Assembly (NCBI GenBank): GCA_030679145.1
Contig: JAUXTU010000036.1
Span: 22,480 to 86,479, forward strand
Reading direction: 5' to 3'
Origin: Bacteroidota bacterium
GTDB taxonomy: Bacteria; Bacteroidota; Ignavibacteria; UBA10030; UBA8401
DNA: 64,000 bases
Shown here: positions 17,711-26,263 of the stretch, one piece after another
How the letters are laid out: every line of letters starts with the position of its first letter
Numbering within the stretch: the stretch's first letter is position 1
Position numbers and translations under genes: made by a program
Notes under the pieces: model-generated
The model's input: only the letters and a program-made list of their open reading frames with translations
Database searches by the model: none
What the model was told of the DNA's origin: nothing

Positions 17711-18141
17711 AGCGATTCCTTTAAAATATTTTCAGTATAGAAACGATAAAAATCTCTTTTGATTTCATCTCTGACTCTTCTAAACACCGCAATGATTTCT
17801 TCTTCTGTTCCCGTTGCATCAGCAGGATCATCGAAGCCGATATGCAGACGATGTTTAACGTTGCCGAAAAACACCGGACAGCTTTCTTTTGCATTATCGC
17901 AGACGGTGATGACATAATCAAATGATTGAGAAAGAAATTGCTCAACAGTCTTTGGATAATTCTGGCTGAGATCGATTCCAATTTTACTCATCACCTGGAT
18001 TGCTTTGGGATGAACCCGCGATGCCGCCTTTGTTCCGGCAGACAACACTTCTAATGATGGATCGAACGATTTGAGAAAACCTTCCGCCATTTGAGAACGG
18101 CAGGAATTTCCGGTGCAGAGAATAAGGATTCGTTTTTTCAT
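17707..18141 (-). CDS. arsC: Arsenate reductase, thioredoxin-coupled (LMW-phosphatase fold)
   Basis: Reduces arsenate to arsenite in the cytoplasm. The P-loop CTGNSCRS holds nucleophile Cys9. The resolving pair Cys81 and Cys88 ([10 protein letters not shown]) marks the thioredoxin-dependent S. aureus type rather than the glutaredoxin type. The 144-residue length is normal. It overlaps acr3 (ATGA), so reduction and efflux are co-produced. A strong hairpin separates it from arsM upstream. Confidence 0.94.
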   Translation of the reverse strand: MKKRILILCTGNSCRSQMAEGFLKSFDPSLEVLSAGTKAASRVHPKAIQVMSKIGIDLSQNYPKTVEQFLSQSFDYVITVCDNAKESCPVFFGNVKHRLHIGFDDPADATGTEEEIIAVFRRVRDEIKRDFYRFYTENILKESL

Positions 18142-18163
18142 GGGTTCTGTATTTGTAAAAAAA

Positions 18164-18195
18164 TTGTAGAGACGGATAATTATCCGTCTCTACAA
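18164..18195 (-). terminator. 32-bp perfect palindrome with T-run between arsM and arsC
   Basis: TTGTAGAGACGGATAA joined to its exact complement, followed on the minus strand by TTTTTTT. It has the form of an intrinsic terminator or attenuator inside the ars operon, and it may let arsM and arsC-acr3 be expressed at different levels. The GTAGAGACG motif also resembles dispersed repeats of other genomes (from memory). Confidence 0.72.
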
Positions 18196-18211
18196 AATAT
18201 ATTGTAATTGG

Positions 18212-19021
18212 TTATGATTTATCAGCATAAACGTTGATACTGAAAATGCCGACATTATTTTTCTTCAGATCGCGTAATTGATCAAGCGAGATGAATTGAA
18301 GAAGGAGATCGTTCGGAAGATGAATTTCTCTCTCCTTTTGTACTGTGATGTTGATAAATCCTGCGTTCTTAATGATATCAAGATATTCATCCATTTGCTG
18401 TGCACCTGCAACACAGCCGGCATACATCACCGCAGCATTTTTTAATCCGGCTGGAAGTTCTCCCTTTAAGACAATGTCAGAGATTGAAAAATGTCCTCCT
18501 GGTTTTATGATGCGGAATGTTTCCACAAACGCTTTCTCTTTGTTTGGAACGAGGTTCATCACGCAATTGCTCACGACAACATCCACGGAATTGTCTTCAA
18601 CAGGCATCTGTTCAATATCACCAAACCGGAATTCAACATTATTGAATTTCAATTTCAACGCATTTGCACGCGCCTTGTTGATCATCGCTTCGGTCATATC
18701 GACACCGATCACTTTTCCGGTGTTTCCCACGATCGATCGTGCGACGAACGCGTCGTTTCCTGCTCCTGAACCGAGATCGACAACCGTATCGCCGGATTTA
18801 ATCTGAGCAAATTCTGTCGGCAGACCGCAGCCCAAGCCCAGATCGGCATCAGCAACATATCCGGGGAGTTTTGCGTAATCTTCCGCCATCACAACAAAAT
18901 CGGAAGAATTGCATCCGCACGTGCTGCCGCAGCAGGATGTTTCGTTCTGTTCTTTTGATTGCAGTGCGATCTCGCCGTATTTTTCCCTAACGAGATCCTT
19001 CAATTCCTGATCGGTGGACAT
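18212..19021 (-). CDS. arsM: Arsenite S-adenosylmethionine methyltransferase
   Basis: Class I methyltransferase that turns As(III) into methylated arsenicals. SAM motif VVDLGSGAGNDAF; cysteines 65 (LGCGLP), 153 (SNCVMN) and 203 (AGCVAGA) match the As(III)-binding set of ArsM. The N-terminus carries an extra cluster, SCCGSTCGC (29-37). The 269-residue length suits the short bacterial form. An unusually strong ribosome site (AAAGGAGGAAAG) lies within the preceding 23-codon gene, indicating coupled translation. Confidence 0.93.
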   Translation of the reverse strand: MSTDQELKDLVREKYGEIALQSKEQNETSCCGSTCGCNSSDFVVMAEDYAKLPGYVADADLGLGCGLPTEFAQIKSGDTVVDLGSGAGNDAFVARSIVGNTGKVIGVDMTEAMINKARANALKLKFNNVEFRFGDIEQMPVEDNSVDVVVSNCVMNLVPNKEKAFVETFRIIKPGGHFSISDIVLKGELPAGLKNAAVMYAGCVAGAQQMDEYLDIIKNAGFINITVQKEREIHLPNDLLLQFISLDQLRDLKKNNVGIFSINVYADKS

Positions 19022-19022
19022 A

Positions 19023-19094
19023 TTACTTTCCTCCTTTGGAAGGAGAGCAGCAATCTGTTCCGCAGCATGGTTCTTTTGTTTCGGTCGCGTTCAT
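19023..19094 (-). CDS. 23-residue cysteine-rich peptide gene upstream of arsM
   Basis: Too short for the ORF track. It reads MNATETKEPCCGTDCCSPSK followed by GGK and a stop, starting after CAGAGAGGACTTCGTT and ending one base before the arsM ATG. Four of 23 residues are cysteines in a CC-x3-CC pattern resembling the extra N-terminal cluster of ArsM (CCGSTCGC). The ArsR box lies 22 bases upstream. It may be a translated leader that opens the arsM ribosome site, or a real metalloid-binding peptide; the sequence cannot separate these. Confidence 0.6.
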   Translation of the reverse strand: MNATETKEPCCGTDCCSPSKGGK

Positions 19095-19116
19095 AACGAA
19101 GTCCTCTCTGTATAGT

Positions 19117-19132
19117 ATCGTAATATTACGAT
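19117..19132 (-). promoter_or_regulatory. ArsR box ATCGTAATATTACGAT (copy 1)
   Basis: A perfect 16-bp palindrome between arsR and the mini-gene/arsM. It is identical to the core of the box at 19482-19503. A -10-like TACTAT lies just downstream on the minus strand. Confidence 0.8.
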
Positions 19133-19150
19133 TAATGGAAGAAATTTTTT

Positions 19151-19471
19151 TTAACAGCACTTTTTAACGGAAACAACAAAGTTGCCAAGCATCGATTGAA
19201 TTTCAGTCCATCCTTTTACATCGATACAGTAGCAGACCGACGTTCCTTCGATCTCGCCTTTGATCAATCCGGCATTTTTTAATTCACGCAAATGCTGTGA
19301 GACCGTCGATTGTGAGAGTGGAAGTTCGTCTACGATATCACCGCATACGCAGGAATTGCTTTTGGAAAGATATTCCAAAATCGCTATGCGGGCAGGATGA
19401 CCGATTGCTTTTGCCAGTTCTGCAAGGCGATTCTGTTTTGCGGTGAATTCTTCTTTTTTTGTCGTTCCCAT
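19151..19471 (-). CDS. arsR: ArsR-family arsenic-responsive repressor
   Basis: A 106-residue winged-helix repressor: LAKAIGHPARIAILEYLSKSNSCVCGDIVDELPLSQSTVSQHLRELKNAGLI. The NSCVCGDIV segment is the classical As(III)-binding CVC site, and a terminal KKCC gives two more thiols. It is flanked by two identical palindromic boxes, one before itself and one before the mini-gene/arsM, so it should repress both. Confidence 0.9.
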   Translation of the reverse strand: MGTTKKEEFTAKQNRLAELAKAIGHPARIAILEYLSKSNSCVCGDIVDELPLSQSTVSQHLRELKNAGLIKGEIEGTSVCYCIDVKGWTEIQSMLGNFVVSVKKCC

Positions 19472-19481
19472 AGGTATTATC

Positions 19482-19503
19482 TTTATCGTAATATTACGAT
19501 AAA
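19482..19503 (-). promoter_or_regulatory. ArsR box TTTATCGTAAT/ATTACGATAAA (copy 2)
   Basis: A perfect 22-bp palindrome 11 bases upstream of the arsR start codon. Its 16-bp core is identical to the box at 19117-19132. This indicates autoregulation. Confidence 0.82.
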
Positions 19504-19538
19504 AGTTTCATTGAAGCAAGAAATATTTTTGAAAAAGT

Positions 19539-20228
19539 TTACACACTCAATAATTGTTCAAAAAAACCACCGAAGGTCTTCTCTTTGTTTACGAAATGAA
19601 TCTCTAGAATCCAGTCGCGTGGATTTCCATTGACATCGAGTTCGGAGAGTTTGATGTGATTGTTCGGATGGAGATAATTGTGTTCTTCATCTCCGAGTAT
19701 ACGTTCGTGAGGAAAATTCCCGATTAGATGACCGCAATGAATGTTGCCAAAATACCATCCGTATCGTTCGGCAAGGGAAGAGATGTATTGATAATATTGC
19801 GCACCGGTTAACGTAGAAGAATGTGCATCATAATATTTTTTTCCTTCGGACCATGCTGACTCGATATCATTTTTGAGTTTTATCTTTTGCGGATCATTTC
19901 CGAGGACATATGTTCTGCCGAAATCAGCTTCCCAATCCTCGAATACGGGACCAAAATCGAAGAATAAAATATCGTCTGCTTGAATAATAAGGTCTGGCGG
20001 ATTTTCTTTGTACGGAAGAAGAGTATTTTTTCCGGCGCGAACAATCCGTTTGTGCCAGTATTTTCGGATACCAAACATTTGAAATGCGAGTTCGTATACT
20101 TCATCGTTCAATACTTTTTCGGATTTGCCGGCCATGATCAGTCCGCGTTTCTCAATTTGTTGAAACAACAGTTCAGCGTTGTGCTGCGCTTTCAGCAGAT
20201 GTTGTTTTCGTTCTGAAAGAGCTGCCAT
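19539..20228 (-). CDS. M24-family metallopeptidase (Xaa-Pro peptidase-like)
   Basis: Pita-bread fold peptidase domain only, 229 residues. Likely metal ligands are the aspartates of LFFDFGPVFEDWEADFGRTY, the histidine in NIHCGHLIG, and the glutamate in WILEIHF. It lacks the N-terminal creatinase domain of full prolidases. The last expected Glu near the C-terminus is not obvious (EKTFGGFFEQLL), so the substrate and activity are uncertain. It lies three bases from the upstream esterase gene, so the two are probably co-transcribed. Confidence 0.78.
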   Translation of the reverse strand: MAALSERKQHLLKAQHNAELLFQQIEKRGLIMAGKSEKVLNDEVYELAFQMFGIRKYWHKRIVRAGKNTLLPYKENPPDLIIQADDILFFDFGPVFEDWEADFGRTYVLGNDPQKIKLKNDIESAWSEGKKYYDAHSSTLTGAQYYQYISSLAERYGWYFGNIHCGHLIGNFPHERILGDEEHNYLHPNNHIKLSELDVNGNPRDWILEIHFVNKEKTFGGFFEQLLSV

Positions 20229-20231
20229 AAT

Positions 20232-21449
20232 TTACCGTCCAAAAAAATAAATAAGCATTTCGGGAATATGCTCACGCCAGTTTGCCCACTCGTGTCCATC
20301 ATTCACTTCTCTGTAATAGTGCGGAATTCTTAATGAAGAAAGGAGATCACTGTAATTCCGATGCATCTGTAAAAAATTGCCAAACCCATTATTGATATCA
20401 TATCGTCCGCAGTCGAGATAGATCTTCATCGAAAGAGAAAATGTATTTTCATCAGCCCGTTGTTTGGTAAGTGCGCGCAACTGCGGTGTGATTGCTGAAG
20501 ATTGTCCCCCTACATTCAGGAAAACATCCGGTCTATTAATGACAGTGTACAAGGATATATGTCCTCCGGCGGAAATTCCGATCATTGCACGTTTAAGCGG
20601 AGAGCGTTCTGTCTTGTATTGTTTGTCAATCGCAGGAACAAGAACATCAGATATTAATTTTACAAACCGGTCAACGTGTATCCCCATATATTCATCTCCC
20701 CGTTGAACCGGAGGAATAAAAACAGCAATGACGGGTGGAATTCTTTTTTCAGCGATCAGATTATCAATGATCGTCGGCATCAACGCAAAATCGATCGCTT
20801 CAAGTCCATCATGAACATATACCGCAGGTAAGCGAGAGAGGCTTTCGTAACCCGGAGGAAGATAGATCTTGATATTCCTTCCCCCAATAGAATATTTTTG
20901 CAATGGGGGCAAAATATGATTGTTCAAGCCTGCATTAATTATTGTGCCGTGCGGAATAGAATCACGATGGATCAAATATGGCGATGGAACAAATTTTGGC
21001 ATTCTCACTTCGGAATGAGGACCAAAACCGCTGGGAGTGATTCTTGGATTACGCGGATCTGTTTGATATTTGCCGTCAACAACCAATTGATAATCGAGCC
21101 GGGCGTTTGACGGGGCGATGAATGTCCGATAATAGAATGCACTATCGCTGCATTCGATCTTTATTAATTCATCAGGCGCATTCCAGTGCTGCAGATTGCC
21201 GTTCACACCGACCGATCCGGCTTTTCCATAGAATACAAAATGAAGAAGTGAATCCTGTTCTATAATGGGAGTGTTGTGATGTACGGAAAAGAATTTTTTT
21301 ACACTGCCAGATCGTTGAGCCGGAGAAAGTTTTTGGAGCCGCTGAATGAACTGAGTGAACGTCTGGGCAGACAGTGTTGAAAGCGAAAGGATCATCAACA
21401 ATATGATGCCGCAATATCGTGTGCTAATATGATTTTCCTGGAAGATCAT
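20232..21449 (-). CDS. Exported esterase of the enterochelin-esterase (Esterase D) family
   Basis: An alpha/beta hydrolase. The signal peptide ends near LSLSTLSAQ, an N-terminal beta-sandwich of CBM48 or glycogen-debranching type follows (FYGKAGSVGVNGNLQHWNAPDELIKI), then the catalytic part. The nucleophile serine is in GISAGGHIS; a likely acid lies in DCGRYD and a His in NDGHEWANW. Relatives hydrolyse siderophore trilactones or acylated sugars. No siderophore genes are near, so the substrate is open. The start overlaps the preceding gene by 26 bases. Confidence 0.8.
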   Translation of the reverse strand: MIFQENHISTRYCGIILLMILSLSTLSAQTFTQFIQRLQKLSPAQRSGSVKKFFSVHHNTPIIEQDSLLHFVFYGKAGSVGVNGNLQHWNAPDELIKIECSDSAFYYRTFIAPSNARLDYQLVVDGKYQTDPRNPRITPSGFGPHSEVRMPKFVPSPYLIHRDSIPHGTIINAGLNNHILPPLQKYSIGGRNIKIYLPPGYESLSRLPAVYVHDGLEAIDFALMPTIIDNLIAEKRIPPVIAVFIPPVQRGDEYMGIHVDRFVKLISDVLVPAIDKQYKTERSPLKRAMIGISAGGHISLYTVINRPDVFLNVGGQSSAITPQLRALTKQRADENTFSLSMKIYLDCGRYDINNGFGNFLQMHRNYSDLLSSLRIPHYYREVNDGHEWANWREHIPEMLIYFFGR

Positions 21450-22308
21450 TGTTGAACCGTTCCATTCCTTTTCTGTCTTGTAACGTTACAAATATCGTTC
21501 TTCCGTCATTTCCACCGAAGACGAGATTACTGCAGTTTTTTCCTTTTAATTGAACTTCACGGATCAATGTTCCTTTAGGAGAGAGAACCGCAATTGTTCC
21601 TTTTCCGTAACGCGTAATATAGAGATTTCCATCTCTGTCGCATTTCATTCCATCCATTCCAAAATCATCGAATTGATGAAACAGTGTTTTGTTTGAGATA
21701 TTTCCATTATCGTCAACAGCATATTTCCATACTGAGCGTTGAATGCTTTCGTTTACATATAATATTTTTTCATCAGGACTCAATTCAATTCCGTTTGTTG
21801 TTCCCATACTGTCTTCAAGCAATGTAGAGGAACCATCCGGATCGATACGCCATAATTTTCCGGTATTTGTTTTCCAGTGCGGATCGGACGCAAAGAGTTG
21901 ATCGCGTTTATTGATACAAAGATCGTTTGGCTGATTGAACTGTTCGTTGTGAGAAAAAGTCGAAACGCTTTTTGTTTTCATATCAACTTTTAAAACATTA
22001 TGCATTGGATAGTCTGCCAACAGCATATCACCATTTGAATTGAATTGAATGCTGTTTGCAACGCTTCCTTGCGGCAGTTCAACAAACAATTCTGCATTTC
22101 CAGTCATATCAACTTTGCCGATGGTACCGTTCTTTTGAAAATTGACAACATAGAGATTTCCGCTGATATCGAATGCGGGTCCTTCAATACTTCCGGTGAA
22201 AATATTTTCCGCAGTAAAGTCAATCGATTGCGTATCAGCAACGTAGCGTGTGCCTGAGCAAGAGAGTAATATGAAAACAAAAAGAGCAGAAAGATTTAGT
22301 TTTATCAT
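21424..22308 (-). CDS. SMP-30/gluconolactonase-like beta-propeller lipoprotein
   Basis: Starts at the ATG at 22308 (MIKLNLSALFVFILLSCSG), giving a lipobox LLSC; the track start at 22371 would run back into the NUDIX gene. The body is a six-bladed propeller of the SMP-30/LRE type with SIEGPAFDISGNLYVVN, QPNDLCINKRDQLFASDP and TNGIELSPDEKILYVNES. In this family the corresponding Glu, Asn and Asp bind a divalent metal for lactone hydrolysis. It is probably periplasmic. Confidence 0.82.
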   Translation of the reverse strand: MIKLNLSALFVFILLSCSGTRYVADTQSIDFTAENIFTGSIEGPAFDISGNLYVVNFQKNGTIGKVDMTGNAELFVELPQGSVANSIQFNSNGDMLLADYPMHNVLKVDMKTKSVSTFSHNEQFNQPNDLCINKRDQLFASDPHWKTNTGKLWRIDPDGSSTLLEDSMGTTNGIELSPDEKILYVNESIQRSVWKYAVDDNGNISNKTLFHQFDDFGMDGMKCDRDGNLYITRYGKGTIAVLSPKGTLIREVQLKGKNCSNLVFGGNDGRTIFVTLQDRKGMERFNNDLPGKSY

Positions 22309-22309
22309 A

Positions 22310-22852
22310 TCATGCGTGAAACAATGCCAACGCGACTGCCGTTGACCATGAAAGTACTTTGAATTCACCATCCAACAACGATTGCATCAATTCAGAGCGC
22401 GAAAGTTTGATAATTTCCTGTTCTTCAAGATCATCGACAATAATTTCACCCACCTGATGCGCGCCTCGGGCAAGGAAGAGGTTCGCAAAACCATTTCCGT
22501 GATTTCCATCGCACGGAAATCTTCCCAACGATACCCATTCACTTGCTTGATACCCTAACTCTTCACGAAGCTCCCGTTTTGCACATGTTAGCGGGTCTTC
22601 ATCCGGCTCAAGATATCCGCCGACAGGAGCAAGTGATATTCCATTGGCGGCATATTTTGTCTGCCGGAAACAGACAAAATTCTCATCTTCATCCTGAACA
22701 ACCACATTCACGTAATCCGGAGAAATGATCCAGCACCAATTGTCAATAGTTGTTCCGTTGGGCAGTTGAATGGAATGGTCTTCCACTTTCAACCATTTGC
22801 TATGGTCGAGAATTGTTTTTCGGGAAATTGTTATCCAAGGTTTCATATTCAT
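22310..22852 (-). CDS. NUDIX hydrolase (ADP-ribose pyrophosphatase-like)
   Basis: The 23-residue Nudix box is present as GYLEPDEDPLTCAKRELREELGY (G-x5-E-x7-REL-x-EELG). The N-terminal strand-rich region and 180-residue length match ADP-ribose or NDP-sugar pyrophosphatases. It is cytoplasmic and likely cleans up nucleotide-sugar or ADP-ribose compounds. The SMP-30 gene starts one base beyond its stop. Confidence 0.88.
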   Translation of the reverse strand: MNMKPWITISRKTILDHSKWLKVEDHSIQLPNGTTIDNWCWIISPDYVNVVVQDEDENFVCFRQTKYAANGISLAPVGGYLEPDEDPLTCAKRELREELGYQASEWVSLGRFPCDGNHGNGFANLFLARGAHQVGEIIVDDLEEQEIIKLSRSELMQSLLDGEFKVLSWSTAVALALFHA

Positions 22853-22927
22853 TTCTCAAATTTCGATGATTGAACACAGACAAGTCACTACAGATAATCA
22901 ATATAAACATCTATGCAATCAGTGTAA

Positions 22928-23443
22928 TCATTCTTTGATTTTTGCATACATCAATGCATCGGCTATCTTTCCGTCTTTGAAAACAGCTTTCTTCAATCGT
23001 GCTTCAAACTCATATCCGTTCTTCTCCAATACACGGATGGATGCTTTATTCCATTCGAACACATCTGCGTACAAACGAACAATGTCGAATTGATCGAAGG
23101 CATAATTTGAGACCGCACCAACTGCTTCGCTGATGATCCCTTGTCCCCAAAATTCTTCGCCGAGCCAATATCCAATCTCCATTGATTTCCGATAGACGTC
23201 AGCTTTCGGAACAAGTCCAACACTTCCGACCGCATTTCCGTTGACAACGATCGCAAAGACCGTCTGAGAAAGATTATGCGAAGCATGCTGCACCCATCGA
23301 ACAGCATCACCGTGGAAGTACGGATGCGGAAAATGGTCCCGCACATTCATCCAAATCTTCCGGTTGTTTGCGTGATGCTCCAGCGAAGTTTCGTCACCGA
23401 TACTCCATGGACGCAGCAATGATTTTTGTAATTGAAATTCCAT
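22928..23443 (-). CDS. GNAT acetyltransferase, RimJ/RimL type
   Basis: A 171-residue GCN5-related N-acetyltransferase with LRPWSIGDETSLEHHANN at the start, GYWLGEEFWGQGIISEAVGAVSNYAFDQFDIVRLYADVFEWNKASIRVLEKNGYEFEARLKKAVFKDG as the acetyl-CoA-binding and C-terminal motifs, typical of RimJ/RimL-like enzymes. The acceptor may be a protein N-terminus or a small amine. It lies six bases after a YhcH-family gene. Confidence 0.88.
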   Translation of the reverse strand: MEFQLQKSLLRPWSIGDETSLEHHANNRKIWMNVRDHFPHPYFHGDAVRWVQHASHNLSQTVFAIVVNGNAVGSVGLVPKADVYRKSMEIGYWLGEEFWGQGIISEAVGAVSNYAFDQFDIVRLYADVFEWNKASIRVLEKNGYEFEARLKKAVFKDGKIADALMYAKIKE

Positions 23444-23449
23444 TTACAT

Positions 23450-23893
23450 TTATACGGCAACTTTTACGATTGCTTTTTTAACAAATGTCATTGGAGGCTG
23501 CGCAGCATGAGCATCTTCGGGAAACAGTACGGCAAACATATCGGAAGCAAGATGCATGGTGAACAATGGCGGATCGTTGTAGAGCTTTACATCTTTTTCA
23601 TTGTCATACCGGCTTGAAACGTTCTTGCAAGAATCTTCATCGTGCCATTCAATAGGGAACGAACCTTCGATCGGTAATTGGATATCGATATATTTTCTGT
23701 GGGTTTCAAGTTTTCGCCGTTCATTTCCCACCGCATCGTTGGCAATAATAATGTAAAGATCATCTCCTTCAATATCATGTCTCCCTTCGGATAACGTACG
23801 CAGATCGGTCTGTTTCAGATAATCGAATGCATGTTTGAAACTGGAATGAACATCAAAATATTTTTCAGCACGGGAAAGATGATCTAATATCAT
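23450..23893 (-). CDS. YhcH/YjgK/YiaL family protein
   Basis: A 147-residue cupin-like protein of the DUF386 family. Motifs seen are LETHRKYIDIQLPIEG (potential metal-binding His) and MFAVLFPEDAHAAQPP. Relatives (EbgC, NanQ) help sugar anomer or sialic-acid metabolism. The ribosome site is AAAGGAATTTCC. It is likely cytoplasmic and co-transcribed with the acetyltransferase. Confidence 0.86.
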   Translation of the reverse strand: MILDHLSRAEKYFDVHSSFKHAFDYLKQTDLRTLSEGRHDIEGDDLYIIIANDAVGNERRKLETHRKYIDIQLPIEGSFPIEWHDEDSCKNVSSRYDNEKDVKLYNDPPLFTMHLASDMFAVLFPEDAHAAQPPMTFVKKAIVKVAV

Positions 23894-24006
23894 TGGGAAA
23901 TTCCTTTCAATCTTTTAAAAGAATGGATGGGAAAATATGCCGGGAAGGTAGAATTTTATCGTAACAACCACAAGTGACAACGCAATGAATGTTGAATACA
24001 CCACGA

Positions 24007-24636
24007 TCATTTGTGAAGAAGTTTAAAAGCGATATTTGAACCAATGCCCTGCTGATGTGCCAGCGTGAGCCATAATTTTGCGAGCGATTCCAACATTTCT
24101 GCACTTCGTAAATTACCAACATCAACAGCGTCGAATCCGATATCTTTTGCAAGCTGTGAAACGATCTTTTTTGCTTCAGCATCGTCGCCGCACATAAATG
24201 CATCTGCGTGAAGTACGCCAAAAGTGAGATCTGAAAAATTCTCCGCACCGATCGTGTTGAATGCTTTGACGACTTTAAAACCGGAAAGCCGTTTAGCAAT
24301 TTCTTCTGCAGCTGAACTTTCCTGAGCGAGCGGCCAATCAGGATTTGGATGGATTGGATTCGTGCAGTCGACGAGGATCTTTCCTTGCAGACCAACGAGC
24401 TGAAACACAACTTCACCCACGGCTTCCCATGGGGTTGCGAGGACAGCCACATCGGATTTTTGCACAGCATTTTTCACAAGCTCTGCTGTTGCAGAATGTC
24501 CGGTTTCCTGTAAAATTGTTTGCACTTTTGGCGTTAATGGGTTCCGGACACCGTATATAATGGTGTGTCCTTTTTCTGCCCAAAGTTTTCCTAATTTTCC
24601 GCCGACGTTGCCGGCGCCGATAATGCTGATCTTCAT
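24007..24636 (-). CDS. F420-dependent NADP reductase-like oxidoreductase
   Basis: A 209-residue Rossmann protein: MKISIIGAGNVGGKLGKLWAEKGHTIIYGVRNP (GxGNxG dinucleotide site), VAVLATPWEAV, DCTNPI and VVKAFNTIGAENF. This is the NAD(P)-binding, F420-oxidoreductase-type family found widely in organisms without F420, where it is probably an NADPH-dependent reductase. The substrate is not known. It is divergent from the M14 peptidase gene. Confidence 0.85.
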   Translation of the reverse strand: MKISIIGAGNVGGKLGKLWAEKGHTIIYGVRNPLTPKVQTILQETGHSATAELVKNAVQKSDVAVLATPWEAVGEVVFQLVGLQGKILVDCTNPIHPNPDWPLAQESSAAEEIAKRLSGFKVVKAFNTIGAENFSDLTFGVLHADAFMCGDDAEAKKIVSQLAKDIGFDAVDVGNLRSAEMLESLAKLWLTLAHQQGIGSNIAFKLLHK

Positions 24637-24864
24637 ATGCGAATCCTATTAATGTTCTGTGCAATGTAAAAAATATTTTCAGAGAACGCACGTTTCTTTT
24701 TTACAAAACATCTTTTTTACAAATCAACCATAGATCGCAAGAACAACTGTTGCTCTTTATATGAACATTTCTTTACTTACCACAACCACTATATCAGCAT
24801 TTACGGCACAAACCTCTTACGCAGCGTATATTTTTATCGATGATGATCCCACAAGGTTATTGAA

Positions 24865-26091
24865 ATGAAAAAAATATTTTCCGTTATTTTGTTACTGCTG
24901 ATATCTGCTGGTTATTTACTCGGTCAGGTGAAATTGGCAGACGATCCGTGCGGTTATCCCGATACGACATCACTTGCATTTAAAATTGCCGCATCGGGAA
25001 ATTGGGGATACGGTTACGACACACTGCTGTACGATCTTGTCCAATGGAAAAAAAGTCCGTTTGTAATAATAGATTCAGTCGGTGCAACCGTTCAGGGAAG
25101 AACAATGTTTGTATTGACAATTCAAGATACGACATCAGACTCGTTGAATCTTCGCCAGCGAATTTGGATTCACGCTCGTACTCATCCAAACGAAGTTCAA
25201 AGTACATGGGTAACAAACGAAATGATTAAAATGCTGCTCGCCGATACTGAGTTAGCACGGAAATTACGTCAACGATATATCTTCAATATTATGCCAATGT
25301 ATAATGCAGATGGAGTACAATTAGGTGTGGGATATGAGCGGTGGAATGCAAACAAGATTGACATTGAAAGCAATTGGAATGTAGCATCACCGGAAAAAGA
25401 AGTATTGGTTCTCCGCTCTCAATTCCAAAAATATATGGCAAAGCCAAACCCCATGCGGATAATGCTGAACATGCATTCTGCGTATGTGTGCACGCGATAC
25501 TTTGTATATCATTCACCAAATTTTACGTCAAACACGTTTGCACTTCTGGAACAGCGATTTATCAATTATGTTCGAATGAATTTTCCAGATAGTATTAGAC
25601 CGTACACATATTATGTCAGTTGGGTAAACTCATTCCCCACTCAGTATCCTGAAAGCTGGTGTTGGAGCAATTATAAAGAGAAAATTATGGCGTTGACGTA
25701 TGAAGACGGCAACTGTACCTCAGCTTCAATGTTCGACAACACCGCACAGGCAATTCTAAAGGGTGTAGATGCATATTTACACGATACAACTTCGGTTACG
25801 TCTGTACTTGCAACAAACAATATTCCCGAACAATATTTTCTGGAGCAGAACTTTCCAAACCCATTTAACCCTACAACAACCATCAATTATCAGTTACCAA
25901 TAACCAATCATGTCTCGTTGAAGGTGTATGATGTATTGGGAAGAGAAGTTGCATTGTTGGTGAATGAAGAGCAATCATCAGGAAAACACTCCATAACATT
26001 CAACGCATCATCATTGAGCAGCGGTGTCTATGTTTATCGATTGCATTCGGGCTCTATTCTAGAAACAAAACGGATGGTGTTGATGAAATAA
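24865..26091 (+). CDS. Secreted M14 zinc carboxypeptidase-like protein with T9SS tail
   Basis: A signal peptide (MKKIFSVILLLLISAGYLLGQ) precedes an M14 domain with zinc motif HARTHPNEVQ (HxxE) and a distal His in MLNMHSAYV. The catalytic Glu region may be YEDGNCT. The C-terminus (NFPNPFNPTTTINYQLPITNHVSLKVYD...YVYRLHSG) is a T9SS sorting domain, so the peptidase is expected on the outside. It is first in a plus-strand stretch but has no Pho box of its own that I can see. Confidence 0.86.
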   Translation: MKKIFSVILLLLISAGYLLGQVKLADDPCGYPDTTSLAFKIAASGNWGYGYDTLLYDLVQWKKSPFVIIDSVGATVQGRTMFVLTIQDTTSDSLNLRQRIWIHARTHPNEVQSTWVTNEMIKMLLADTELARKLRQRYIFNIMPMYNADGVQLGVGYERWNANKIDIESNWNVASPEKEVLVLRSQFQKYMAKPNPMRIMLNMHSAYVCTRYFVYHSPNFTSNTFALLEQRFINYVRMNFPDSIRPYTYYVSWVNSFPTQYPESWCWSNYKEKIMALTYEDGNCTSASMFDNTAQAILKGVDAYLHDTTSVTSVLATNNIPEQYFLEQNFPNPFNPTTTINYQLPITNHVSLKVYDVLGREVALLVNEEQSSGKHSITFNASSLSSGVYVYRLHSGSILETKRMVLMK

Positions 26092-26178
26092 ATTCACAAT
26101 GTGTAGAGTACCATCATTCAACTTTCATTCTTCTCGTTAAGATAACGTCAAGATTATGTTATGGAATATTAAACCAAT

Positions 26179-26206
26179 CGTAACCCTCCGGTAACATCAA
26201 CGTAAC
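26179..26206 (+). promoter_or_regulatory. Pho-box-like repeats upstream of the TonB receptor
   Basis: CGTAAC (26179), GGTAAC (26190) and CGTAAC (26201) at exactly 11-base intervals, 58 bases before the start codon. Same architecture as four other sites in this region. Confidence 0.72.
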
Positions 26207-26263
26207 ATCAAATTCGGATTTTTGTGCCATAAGATTTAATAAACTCTTAAAGGCATAATACCA

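Noticed and set aside
19539-20228. Complete Xaa-Pro aminopeptidase (pepP)
   Set aside because: The N-terminal creatinase domain is missing and the last metal-ligand Glu is not evident, so only the M24 family is claimed.
23907-24470. 187-residue minus-strand ORF
   Set aside because: Overlaps the F420-reductase-like gene in another frame and has no recognisable features; a shadow.
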